Positions 1 to 5,985 of a stretch of 12,384 bases of DNA are shown piece after piece. The stretch is from positions 1-12,384 of the forward strand of contig JAAZGT010000243.1 in the NCBI GenBank assembly GCA_012511095.1. Reading direction: 5' to 3'. Source of the stretch: Alcaligenaceae bacterium. GTDB taxonomy: Bacteria; Pseudomonadota; Gammaproteobacteria; Burkholderiales; Burkholderiaceae_B. Within the stretch, counting starts at the first letter, position 1, and each line of letters starts with the position of its first letter. The notes under the pieces are model-generated. The model was not told the origin of the DNA and did not search any database. It saw only the letters and a program-made list of their open reading frames with translations. Made by a program: the position numbers and the translations under genes.

Positions 1-378
1 ACCTTGAATCACCTCAATCTTATGGCTCATACCCGCAAACTCAATATTGTCGCGAGCAATAGCCACGTGCTTTTCATCAAAATCTAAGGTAATGCATTGA
101 CCATCTTCGGGCAGTGCCGAAGCCATCCAGATAGTGCTATAAGCCGCTAGTGTGCCGATTTCCAAAACTCTTTTTGCTCCCATCATCTGCACCAAAAGCT
201 TTAAAAACTTACCCTGCGCAGGCGATACATGGATTAAAGGAATAGGATGTTGGCTACAACGCTCTAATATCTCGGCAAATAGCTTATCTTCGGTTAATAA
301 ATGATCATAGATATAATCATCGACCTCTGCGGCCTTGTGCAAATCGACGATACTCTTACTACCTGAACCAATCGCCAC
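1..378 (-). CDS. O-methyltransferase, class I SAM-dependent (Methyltransf_3-like), 3' part outside window
   Basis: The gene is cut by the left edge of the window; 126 N-terminal codons are visible. It reads as a SAM-dependent O-methyltransferase of the family-3 / caffeoyl-CoA-OMT-like group (COG4122 type). The SAM-binding motif I, VLEIGTLAAYST, lies at residues 71-82. It is followed by the family's 'ALPEDG' turn (88-93) and an acidic strand end, LDFDEKH (98-104), expected to bind the SAM ribose. The first 60 residues fit the helical cap of this family. The start is GTG at 378: an in-frame TAA, which is the pyrC stop, lies just upstream, and a GGAG ribosome site sits 8 nt before it. It follows pyrC by 15 nt, so the two are probably co-transcribed. 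The methyl acceptor cannot be predicted. The family call is firm; a specific function is not. Confidence 0.85.
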   Translation of the reverse strand, partial: MAIGSGSKSIVDLHKAAEVDDYIYDHLLTEDKLFAEILERCSQHPIPLIHVSPAQGKFLKLLVQMMGAKRVLEIGTLAAYSTIWMASALPEDGQCITLDFDEKHVAIARDNIEFAGMSHKIEVIQG

Positions 379-393
379 GTTTTTTACTCCAAA

Positions 394-1473
394 TTATGCT
401 TCAAGCTGCCAATTCAGAGTAGTACCTGCAGCTAAAGGCACTAAGGTGTCGCCATTAACAAAAGGCAATGACTCTGGAATATTGAAAGCTTGTCGTTTTA
501 ATGTAATGGTTTCTGTATTTCTAGGTAGATTATAGAAATCTGGTCCATAAAAGCTAGTAAAGCCCTCTAAACGATCAAGTTTACCCACGCTCTCAAAGGC
601 CTGTGCATATAACTCTAAGGCATGGAAAGCCGAATAACAACCAGCACAACCACAAGCTTGCTCCTTAAGTGAGCGAGCATGTGGCGCACTATCAGTTCCC
701 ATAAAGAACCGTGGTGAACCGCTGGTAGCGGCTTCAATCAACGCCTCACGATGAACCTCGCGTTTTAAAACGGGTAAGCAGTAATAGTGCGGTTGCAAAC
801 CATTAGTGAAAATAGCATTACGGTTATAGAGTAAGTGTTGTGGCGTAATCGTCGCCGCTACTGGACCCTCGGCATCACGCACATAATGGGCACCCTCTTT
901 GGTTGTGATATGCTCAAAAATAACCTTAAGCTCAGGAAAACGCTGGCGTAACGGCAACATCACACGGTCAATAAAGACCGCCTCACGATCAAACACATCA
1001 ATTTCAGGATCAGTTACTTCACCATGCACTAAAAGTGGCATACCCACCTGTTGCATTTGCTCTAACACCTCTGAGCAGTGACCTAATAAATCGGTTACAC
1101 CCGCATCAGAGTTAGTCGTGGCACCAGCCGGATAAAGTTTAACTGCATGTACCACTTCAGACGCTTTAGCCTTTATAATCTCTTCTGGGGATGTGTTATC
1201 AGTTAAATACAGAGTCATTAATGGCTCAAAACCCAATAGCGACGAATCTGCCTTGGCCGCAACCGAGCCTTTTAGAGCATCTAAAATACGTTGGCGATAT
1301 GCCAATGCTTGCTCAGTGGTGCTTACAGGTGGCACTAAGTTTGGCATAATAATGGCTCGCTTGACCTGCTTGGCAGTATCTGCCACCACATGACTTAAAG
1401 CCTCACCATCTCTTAGGTGCAGGTGCCAGTCATCTGGCTGGATTAAGGTGATTTTATCCTCTGTAATTTGCAT
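394..1473 (-). CDS. pyrC: Dihydroorotase, class II (PyrC)
   Basis: PyrC catalyses the reversible cyclisation of N-carbamoyl-L-aspartate to dihydroorotate, the third step of de novo UMP synthesis, in the cytoplasm. The protein has 359 residues; E. coli PyrC has about 348. All binuclear-zinc ligands are visible: H17 and H19 in DDWHLHLRDG, the lysine expected to be carboxylated (K112 in VKLYPAGATT), H150 in LLVHGE, H188 in IFEHIT, and D261 in GTDSAPH. The TNSDAGV segment after K112 and the ACGCAGCYSA segment near 273-282 are typical of the class II (monofunctional bacterial/yeast) form. The start is ATG at 1473 with an AGGAA ribosome site about 6 nt upstream. It is the first gene of a minus-strand pair with the O-methyltransferase and is divergent from the SWIB gene. 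It appears intact. Confidence 0.97.
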   Translation of the reverse strand: MQITEDKITLIQPDDWHLHLRDGEALSHVVADTAKQVKRAIIMPNLVPPVSTTEQALAYRQRILDALKGSVAAKADSSLLGFEPLMTLYLTDNTSPEEIIKAKASEVVHAVKLYPAGATTNSDAGVTDLLGHCSEVLEQMQQVGMPLLVHGEVTDPEIDVFDREAVFIDRVMLPLRQRFPELKVIFEHITTKEGAHYVRDAEGPVAATITPQHLLYNRNAIFTNGLQPHYYCLPVLKREVHREALIEAATSGSPRFFMGTDSAPHARSLKEQACGCAGCYSAFHALELYAQAFESVGKLDRLEGFTSFYGPDFYNLPRNTETITLKRQAFNIPESLPFVNGDTLVPLAAGTTLNWQLEA

Positions 1474-1642
1474 AATATTTCCTAATCAAAAAAGCTCAAA
1501 TCTACGTTTGTCGCCATTTTAACTGTTAATGCGACTTTTAAAAAATTTAAACACTTAATACCGTACAATATCACGCTTTATGTAAAAGGCTACCGTCATA
1601 AGCGGAGTGTTGCCTTTGAAAAATTTACAAAAGAGAAAATTT
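1474..1642. promoter_or_regulatory. Divergent intergenic region between pyrC and the SWIB gene
   Basis: This 169-nt AT-rich spacer must carry the promoters for pyrC (leftward) and for the SWIB-panD unit (rightward). The best visible -10 candidate for the rightward unit is TACAAT at 1564-1569 (5 of 6 to the sigma-70 consensus), but no convincing -35 lies 16-18 nt upstream. For pyrC, a TAAAAT-like -10 on the minus strand falls within the palindrome described separately, again without a good -35. The role as promoter region follows from gene orientation; the exact boxes are weak inference. Confidence 0.5.
1510..1535. repeat. Imperfect palindrome / hairpin in the divergent spacer
   Basis: GTCGC (1510-1514) pairs with GCGAC (1531-1535). 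After one bulged C, ATT (1516-1518) pairs with AAT (1528-1530). At the centre lies an 11-nt perfect dyad, TTAACTGTTAA (1519-1529). On the plus strand the hairpin is followed by TTTT and then an A-rich run. It could be an operator for one or both divergent genes, a hairpin in the pyrC 5' leader, or a weak terminator. The pairing is seen directly; the function is not known. Confidence 0.4.
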
Positions 1643-1918
1643 ATGACCACCAAAAAAACAGCCAGCAAAACCAATGCTGCTTTTATGAAACCTGTTGTAC
1701 CTAGCGCTGAACTAGCGATTATCGTAGGTACTGAACCTTTGCCACGCACAGAAGTAACTAAAAAGATGTGGGATTACATCAAGGCCAACGACTTACAAGA
1801 TCCTAGCGATCGTCGTAACATTAATGCCGATGATAAACTGCGCCCTATTTTTGGTAAAGATCAGGTTAATATGTTCGAAATGACTAAATTAGTTAGTCAA
1901 CATTTAAGCTCAAAGTAA
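1643..1918 (+). CDS. Stand-alone SWIB/MDM2-domain protein
   Basis: This 91-residue protein is almost entirely one SWIB domain, the fold named from the eukaryotic SWI/SNF subunit BAF60b. The domain spans roughly residues 15-88. It has the characteristic LPRTEVTKKMWDYIKANDLQ core (33-52), then DPSDRRNI (53-60), LRPIFG (66-71) and a closing helix at 76-88. A short Lys/Thr/Ala-rich leader (1-12) precedes it. Free-standing SWIB proteins occur in Betaproteobacteria and Chlamydiae; their role, possibly chromatin- or topoisomerase-related, is not established. The start is ATG at 1643 with an A/G-rich ribosome site (AAGAGA) 6 nt upstream. A GTG 36 nt earlier would add 12 residues without family support. 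It is followed 21 nt later by panD, so the two are probably an operon. Confidence 0.88.
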   Translation: MTTKKTASKTNAAFMKPVVPSAELAIIVGTEPLPRTEVTKKMWDYIKANDLQDPSDRRNINADDKLRPIFGKDQVNMFEMTKLVSQHLSSK

Positions 1919-1939
1919 TTAAACACAGAAGAGAAAGTT

Positions 1940-2323
1940 ATGATGCGCATCATGATGAACAGCAAGATTCACCGCGCTGTGGTGACCGAAGCTAATCTAA
2001 ACTATATCGGTTCAGTAACTATTGACCGCGACATTATGGACGCCGTCGGTCTATTGGCCAATGAAAAAGTCGCTATCGTTAATAATAACAACGGCGCTCG
2101 TCTAGAAACCTATGTTATCGAGGGCAAACGTGGTAGTCGAGTCATCTGCCTTAATGGTGCAGCAGCTCGTTTAGTGCAAGAAGGCGATGTGGTTATTATT
2201 ATGTCTTACGTTTACGTCAACGACGAAGAAGCTGCTAATCACCGCCCTAAAGTAGCGATCATGAACCCCGATAATACGATCCAAGAAATTCTCGATTATG
2301 AAGCAGAAGCGACCATCAGGTAA
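1940..2323 (+). CDS. panD: Aspartate 1-decarboxylase (PanD)
   Basis: PanD decarboxylates L-aspartate to beta-alanine, which supplies pantothenate and coenzyme A synthesis. The enzyme is a pyruvoyl protein made by self-cleavage of a proenzyme. Here the cleavage pair is G24-S25 in NYIGSVTID, so Ser25 would become the pyruvoyl group. Other active-site residues fall at the same numbers as in E. coli PanD: K9, R54, T57, Y58 and N72. The length, 127 residues, is normal (E. coli 126). The start is ATG at 1940 with GAGAAAG upstream; a second ATG follows directly, but the first keeps E. coli numbering. The gene lies 21 nt after the SWIB gene. A hairpin with a T-rich tail follows the stop at a short distance. 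Confidence 0.97.
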   Translation: MMRIMMNSKIHRAVVTEANLNYIGSVTIDRDIMDAVGLLANEKVAIVNNNNGARLETYVIEGKRGSRVICLNGAAARLVQEGDVVIIMSYVYVNDEEAANHRPKVAIMNPDNTIQEILDYEAEATIR

Positions 2324-2350
2324 GCTATTTTGATCGATAATATAGGTAGT

Positions 2351-2385
2351 TACTAACGATAAATATCGTTAGTACTAATTTCCTT
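2351..2385 (+). terminator. AT-rich hairpin with T-rich tail after panD
   Basis: A perfect 10-bp inverted repeat, TACTAACGAT (2351-2360) and ATCGTTAGTA (2365-2374), closes a 4-nt AAAT loop. A pyrimidine/T-rich tail follows to about 2395. It sits 28 nt past the panD stop and reads as a rho-independent terminator for the SWIB-panD unit. The stem is poor in G/C, so termination may be partial. Confidence 0.6.
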
Positions 2386-2443
2386 TTTCTTGTTTACTTC
2401 CCTCTATTTTGAGGCTAGTTCCTAATCTTTATAAGGACATAGT

Positions 2444-2671
2444 ATGTTTCCTGAATATCGAGATCTTATCGCTAAACTACGTCAAGAAGACAACTATTTT
2501 GAAAGACTTTTTGATGAGCACAATGAGCTTGATCACCGTATTATCCGCATGGAGCAAAACGCTGCTACAGCAATCCACGCAGACCTAGATATCGATCAGC
2601 TAAAAAAAGAAAAGTTAGCCCTTAAAGACGAAATCTACCAACTCCTTCTTAAGGCTAAGGCTGAGCAGTAA
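2444..2671 (+). CDS. YdcH-family (DUF465) small protein
   Basis: This 75-residue protein has the YdcH hallmark opening MFPEYRDLI, followed by LFDEHNELDHRI (residues 22-33) and a charged C-terminal helix LKKEKLALKDEIYQLL (53-68). It is predicted to be an almost wholly helical, coiled-coil-like cytoplasmic protein. E. coli YdcH is 74 residues and aligns closely at both ends; the function of the family is unknown. The start is ATG at 2444 with an AAGGA ribosome site. No clear sigma-70 promoter was found in the 120-nt gap after panD, although the hairpin there suggests a separate unit. Its stop lies 8 nt before the NRDE gene, implying co-transcription. Confidence 0.92.
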   Translation: MFPEYRDLIAKLRQEDNYFERLFDEHNELDHRIIRMEQNAATAIHADLDIDQLKKEKLALKDEIYQLLLKAKAEQ

Positions 2672-2679
2672 TTAAGTCG

Positions 2680-3573
2680 ATGTGCATCGCCTATTTTCGA
2701 TTTAACCCTAATCAAGAGGTCGCTTTATTCGTTGCGGCTAACCGCGATGAGTTTCATAGCCGTCCGACTGCTTTTGCAGACACTTGGCATGATCCCGATA
2801 CCATTATTGCAGGTCGGGATCTAGAGGCTGGTGGCACTTGGTTAGGCGCTAGTCGCCAAGGTGGTGCCGCCTTAATTACCAACATTCGTGATCCTAAGTT
2901 TATGAATAACACCGCCAAGAGCCGCGGTGGACTGGTACTAAACGCTCTTAATCATCACGCCACTCAACCACAAAACTGGTTTGAAAATTCACACTTAAAT
3001 CATTTTCTCAAAGCTCAAGGCCCATTAGAAAAGTACAATGGTTTTAACCTTGTATTTGGCGATGCCAAAAAACTCTACTATTTAAATAATTACGAAATTA
3101 TCAAACAAGCAGAGCAAGGCAATCCGATTACCTCTAAAAAACTACACGAGCTGACTCCTGGCAGTTACACCCTATCTAATGCCGATCTATATACCGTATG
3201 GCCTAAGACCAAGGAATTGGGCAAAAGTCTCGACATCGTCGACCTAAGCGCCATTAAAAACACGGATTTCTCACGGCTTAACAGTAATTTAGTAAGCGAT
3301 TTTAGCGATACTATCTTCAATAAATTAGCCGACACCGAAAAAGCACCCGAACATTTATTGCCCGACACGGGTGTGGGCGATGATATGGAAAAACTACTCA
3401 GTAGCCCATTTATTATTAGCTCCGAATACGGCACTCGTTGTTCTAGTATTATTTTGATTTTCAAAGATGGCAGCAGTTTTATGGCAGAGCGTAGCTTTGA
3501 CATAAAGGGTCAGCCTATTCAACAAGTCTTCTTTTATCAAACTAACGGTACTGTTATTAGTCACAACGGCTAA
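2680..3573 (+). CDS. NRDE family protein (TANGO2-like)
   Basis: This 297-residue protein belongs to the NRDE / TANGO2 family (formerly DUF833). Hallmarks are the MCIAYF start with Cys2, the name-giving AANRDEF (residues 19-25), GRDLEAGGTWLG (45-56), SRGGLVL, and a C-terminal YGTRCSSIIL segment. Its overall shape resembles Ntn-hydrolase-like proteins in which Cys2 is the candidate nucleophile after Met removal. Eukaryotic and some bacterial relatives (HRG-9/TANGO2, HtpA) have been linked to heme handling, so a heme-related role is possible but only inferred. The start is ATG at 2680, fixed by the conserved Met-Cys; its ribosome site is weak (AAG at best). As it begins 8 nt after the ydcH-like stop, translation may depend on coupling. 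It ends facing the lipoprotein gene. Confidence 0.93.
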   Translation: MCIAYFRFNPNQEVALFVAANRDEFHSRPTAFADTWHDPDTIIAGRDLEAGGTWLGASRQGGAALITNIRDPKFMNNTAKSRGGLVLNALNHHATQPQNWFENSHLNHFLKAQGPLEKYNGFNLVFGDAKKLYYLNNYEIIKQAEQGNPITSKKLHELTPGSYTLSNADLYTVWPKTKELGKSLDIVDLSAIKNTDFSRLNSNLVSDFSDTIFNKLADTEKAPEHLLPDTGVGDDMEKLLSSPFIISSEYGTRCSSIILIFKDGSSFMAERSFDIKGQPIQQVFFYQTNGTVISHNG

Positions 3574-3581
3574 TAAGCAAC

Positions 3582-3608
3582 AAAAAAGCAGAGCCTTATA
3601 GACTCTGC
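3582..3608 (-). terminator. Rho-independent terminator of the OmpA-like lipoprotein gene
   Basis: Read on the minus strand, GCAGAG pairs with CTCTGC (3603-3608 with 3588-3593). The stem is extended inward by a mismatch and two more pairs around a 3-nt loop, and is followed at once by six T residues (3582-3587 as A on the plus strand). It lies 42 nt past the lipoprotein stop. On the plus strand the tail (TTATAC) is poor, so it mainly serves the minus strand, though the hairpin may also slow NRDE transcripts. Confidence 0.85.
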
Positions 3609-3621
3609 CTTATACAATATA

Positions 3622-3640
3622 TTACGAGTTAAATTCGTAA
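3622..3640. repeat. Small inverted repeat in the convergent gap
   Basis: TTACGA (3622-3627) and TCGTAA (3635-3640) are a 6-bp perfect inverted repeat with a 7-nt AT loop, between the lipoprotein stop and its terminator. It would form a hairpin at the 3' end of the lipoprotein mRNA. No T-tract follows, so mRNA 3'-end stability is as likely a role as termination. Confidence 0.3.
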
Positions 3641-3650
3641 ATCACACAGC

Positions 3651-4289
3651 TTATTGAACTGCGTATAAATACAACTCAACACGACGGTTCATACGACGAC
3701 CCTCGGCTGTGTCATTAGAAGCGATTGGATCATTTGCGGCGCGCCCCTCAACCATCATACGTGATTGGCTTACACCTTGGCTTGCTAAATAGTTAGTAAC
3801 AGCAGAAGCACGGTTATTAGATAGTGGTTGGTTAATTGCCACCGTACCTGTGCTATCAGTATGACCTACTGATTTAACACGTAATTGCTGATGTGCGTTC
3901 ATTTCAGCAGCCACTTGATTTAAGATCGGATATAAGTCAGGTTTTAACTCATATCTACCCACATCAAACGTAGCGCTTTCAGGGATGTATACTTTAAGAC
4001 TACCGTCAGGCATTTGAGTAGTTGTAATACCTAACTCTTCACCACCTGCTTTGTTAATATTGCCACGTAAGCGATCCCAGTTATAGCCAACAATACCGCC
4101 TGCTACTGCACCGATACCGGCGCCAATACCTGCAGCTTTAGAGCTATCACCAATAAGAGCGCCTAAACCTGCACCCACGGCAGCACCGATACCTGCACCA
4201 GCGGCAGTTTGACCACCCTGTGTAGCACAACCAGCAACCATGGTGGCAGCTAAAACAATACCACCTAAACGCATTGACTTGATTTTCAT
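3651..4289 (-). CDS. OmpA-family outer-membrane lipoprotein with glycine-zipper (YiaD-like)
   Basis: This 212-residue lipoprotein begins with a signal peptide (about 1-20) ending in the lipobox VAGC. Cys21 would be lipidated; no Asp follows it, so sorting to the outer membrane is expected. Residues 30-68 are a Gly/Ala-rich glycine-zipper segment (repeated G-x-G-x-G and GxxxG) able to insert in membrane. Residues 98-210 are an OmpA C-terminal peptidoglycan-binding domain with VGHTD (141-145), N..LS..RA..V (153-164) and GRRMNRRVE (187-195). The role inferred is tethering the outer membrane to peptidoglycan. The start is ATG at 4289 with AGGAG 8 nt upstream. An in-frame ATG at 4322 is rejected because the ribosome site would lie inside the reading frame and the signal peptide would be displaced. 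It probably has its own promoter, and a strong terminator follows. Confidence 0.92.
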   Translation of the reverse strand: MKIKSMRLGGIVLAATMVAGCATQGGQTAAGAGIGAAVGAGLGALIGDSSKAAGIGAGIGAVAGGIVGYNWDRLRGNINKAGGEELGITTTQMPDGSLKVYIPESATFDVGRYELKPDLYPILNQVAAEMNAHQQLRVKSVGHTDSTGTVAINQPLSNNRASAVTNYLASQGVSQSRMMVEGRAANDPIASNDTAEGRRMNRRVELYLYAVQ

Positions 4290-4317
4290 AAGATTTCTCC
4301 TAGTCTTATAAAGTTCA

Positions 4318-4344
4318 TCCATTAATAATACACATGCTAATGGA
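4318..4344. repeat. Inverted repeat in the lipoprotein 5' leader
   Basis: TCCATTA (4318-4324) and TAATGGA (4338-4344) form a perfect 7-bp inverted repeat with a 13-nt spacer. On the minus strand it lies 28-55 nt upstream of the lipoprotein start, between the candidate promoter and the ribosome site. It could fold in the mRNA leader or bind a regulator. Function is unknown. Confidence 0.35.
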
Positions 4345-4377
4345 ATTTAATAATCACCCTTCCGGTAATTCATTTAT

Positions 4378-4406
4378 CCTATACTATCAAAGCTTAAAGC
4401 AATCAA
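4378..4406 (-). promoter_or_regulatory. Candidate sigma-70 promoter for the lipoprotein gene
   Basis: On the minus strand, TTGATT (4401-4406) serves as -35 and TATAGG (4378-4383) as -10, with exactly 17 nt between. Each box matches 4 of 6 consensus bases. It would give a leader of roughly 80 nt before the lipoprotein start and lies in the 167-nt gap after the MFS gene. Spacing is good but the boxes are only moderate. Confidence 0.4.
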
Positions 4407-4431
4407 GGTTAATAATTGTAACTAACTATAG

Positions 4432-4449
4432 ACTTAAAGATATTTAAGT
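4432..4449 (-). terminator. AT-rich hairpin just after the MFS stop, possible weak terminator
   Basis: ACTTAAA (4432-4438) and TTTAAGT (4443-4449) pair perfectly over 7 bp around a 4-nt loop, 7 nt beyond the MFS stop codon. There is no proper T-run on the minus-strand side, and all but one pair per arm are A-T. It may mark the 3' end of the MFS transcript or merely stabilise it. Confidence 0.3.
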
Positions 4450-4456
4450 TAAATAA

Positions 4457-5884
4457 CTACTTAAAGCCTTTTCTTGCTGCCTTAGATACCATAATAAACA
4501 CAAATGGCAAAAGTGCAAAGCTAATTAACAAAGCAACTGAAGCACTTTGTGCACCTGCTATATCACCACGATTAAAGCCTGCAGCAGCAACAATCATGCC
4601 ACCCAATGCTGTACCAAGAGATACTGCGTACAGTTGCACTGTTGTAATAGCGCTAGTCGTTTGGCTTTCTTGGCCCTTATCTGCAGCTACTAAAATGCGT
4701 GACAAAATATGTGGCCACGATAAACCCACACCCATACCAATACCTAACAATGGAATGGCTAACACCCATACCGCATTCCATTGGGTGCTCAATGCTTGCC
4801 AAGGCATCAACAGACCGAGAATAAAAAGACTAATGCCCGATAACGTAGGGCTAAACACTAATAAACGATTGACAGTAGGTGTTGATTTGCCTGCAGTGAT
4901 AATGGACCCAGCAGTCCAAGCTACTGACATTAATGCCGCCATATAACCTGCGAATAAAGGTCTTAAACCATGAATATTTTCTAAGAAATAAGGAATGAAA
5001 ACCTCTGTCGTCACACCCATACTGAGTAGTACCACGCCTGCAAACAACGCCCCCACAGGATGTTTAAAGGAATAAAGTCCGGTAGGAAATAACGGCATAT
5101 CACTTTTTAAATCACTTCTAGCAATCGCAAATAAAATCGCAATCACCCCTATTAGCGAACTGATTCTTAACAACCAAGAGTCACCTAAACTACCAAACGA
5201 TAAAACGATGACCGATAAACTCAGCAACAGTATTTTAACAATGGGTACCTCACTTTTTTCTGCACCTTGCTTAGTAACACCATGCTGTGGTACTTGAGTA
5301 AAAACTAAAGAGGCAACAAATAAAGCCACTGGCACGGTCGCCCAAAGTGCCATACGCCATGCATTATGCTCAGCAAAAACACCACCCACTGCAGGCCCAA
5401 TCAAGGTGGAAACACCCCACATCGTCGATATTAACGCCATGGCTCGAGACCATAATTTTGGCTCAAAGACAATACGCACTGAGGCATAGCTAAGACCCAG
5501 CATCAAGCCGCCGCCAAAGCCTTGCACCGAACGTGCAAAAAGCAAAAAGGCCATACTCGGGGCCGTAGCGGCTAAAGCAGAACCCACAATAAATACAAAA
5601 ATACCCAATAAATAAGCAGTTCTTAAACCCATCTGCTCAATCATACGAGTAGACAAGCTTGAACCAATAATAGAAGCGGCGACAAAGAGCGAGGTGATCC
5701 ACGCATAATAATCAATACCGCCAATATCTCTAACCACCGAGGGCATAATGGTTGTCACAATATAAACATTAATAGCATGTACCGCCACGCCACCACACAA
5801 TGCAATGGCGCGCAAACCGTTTCGCCCACTCAGGAGCTCACCCCAGCCGCCATGCATGGCAGAGGTGGATATATTTTTAGACAT
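4457..5884 (-). CDS. MFS transporter, 14 predicted membrane segments (DHA2-like)
   Basis: This 475-residue inner-membrane protein appears to have about 14 hydrophobic segments: six before a short charged stretch at about 197-213, then eight more. That count fits the DHA2 drug:H+ antiporter type (EmrB/QacA-like). The motif C-like GVSTLIGPAVGG (157-168) marks it as an exporter of the antiporter kind. RSVQGFGGGLM (118-128) and IVTTIMPSVV (42-51) are typical of the N-terminal half. Motif A is degenerate (STRMIEQMGLR, 78-88). The substrate cannot be told. The start is ATG at 5884 but no Shine-Dalgarno is visible, only an A/T-rich leader; Met10 has none either. It follows the ABC ATPase after 101 nt, so it may be the last gene of that unit or have its own promoter. 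Confidence 0.85.
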   Translation of the reverse strand: MSKNISTSAMHGGWGELLSGRNGLRAIALCGGVAVHAINVYIVTTIMPSVVRDIGGIDYYAWITSLFVAASIIGSSLSTRMIEQMGLRTAYLLGIFVFIVGSALAATAPSMAFLLFARSVQGFGGGLMLGLSYASVRIVFEPKLWSRAMALISTMWGVSTLIGPAVGGVFAEHNAWRMALWATVPVALFVASLVFTQVPQHGVTKQGAEKSEVPIVKILLLSLSVIVLSFGSLGDSWLLRISSLIGVIAILFAIARSDLKSDMPLFPTGLYSFKHPVGALFAGVVLLSMGVTTEVFIPYFLENIHGLRPLFAGYMAALMSVAWTAGSIITAGKSTPTVNRLLVFSPTLSGISLFILGLLMPWQALSTQWNAVWVLAIPLLGIGMGVGLSWPHILSRILVAADKGQESQTTSAITTVQLYAVSLGTALGGMIVAAAGFNRGDIAGAQSASVALLISFALLPFVFIMVSKAARKGFK

Positions 5885-5906
5885 AGTAAATTAAATAATT
5901 TGTGTT

Positions 5907-5936
5907 TTGATAAACGCTAGGACTGCCAATCATCAA
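5907..5936 (-). promoter_or_regulatory. Weak candidate promoter for the MFS gene
   Basis: On the minus strand, TTGATG (5931-5936) and TATCAA (5907-5912) are spaced by 18 nt, each about 4 of 6 to consensus, 23 nt or more upstream of the MFS start. The -35 overlaps the inverted repeats described next. This is low-grade pattern evidence in AT-rich DNA. Confidence 0.25.
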
Positions 5937-5979
5937 TTAAGCATACATAGTAGCAAATACCGATGATTGAACTAATTGA
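5928..5979. repeat. Two interleaved 7-bp inverted repeats between the ABC ATPase and MFS genes
   Basis: AATCATC (5928-5934) matches GATGATT (5962-5968), and TCAATTA (5933-5939) matches TAATTGA (5973-5979). The left arms overlap by two bases, so the two hairpins would compete, and the order is A-B-A'-B'. This is AT-rich DNA and chance is possible; a regulatory switch or protein-binding site for MFS expression is speculative. Confidence 0.25.
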
Positions 5980-5985
5980 AGTATT

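Noticed and set aside
1607..1642. Upstream GTG extension of the SWIB protein
   Set aside because: It adds 12 residues not seen in the family, whereas ATG at 1643 has an AAGAGA site at proper distance.
3165..3503. 112-codon minus-strand open frame inside the NRDE gene
   Set aside because: It is antisense to a conserved family protein, has no known domain, and matches a shadow frame.
4290..4322. Upstream in-frame ATG of the OmpA-like lipoprotein
   Set aside because: It would put the strong AGGAG site inside the coding region and push the signal peptide 11 residues inward.
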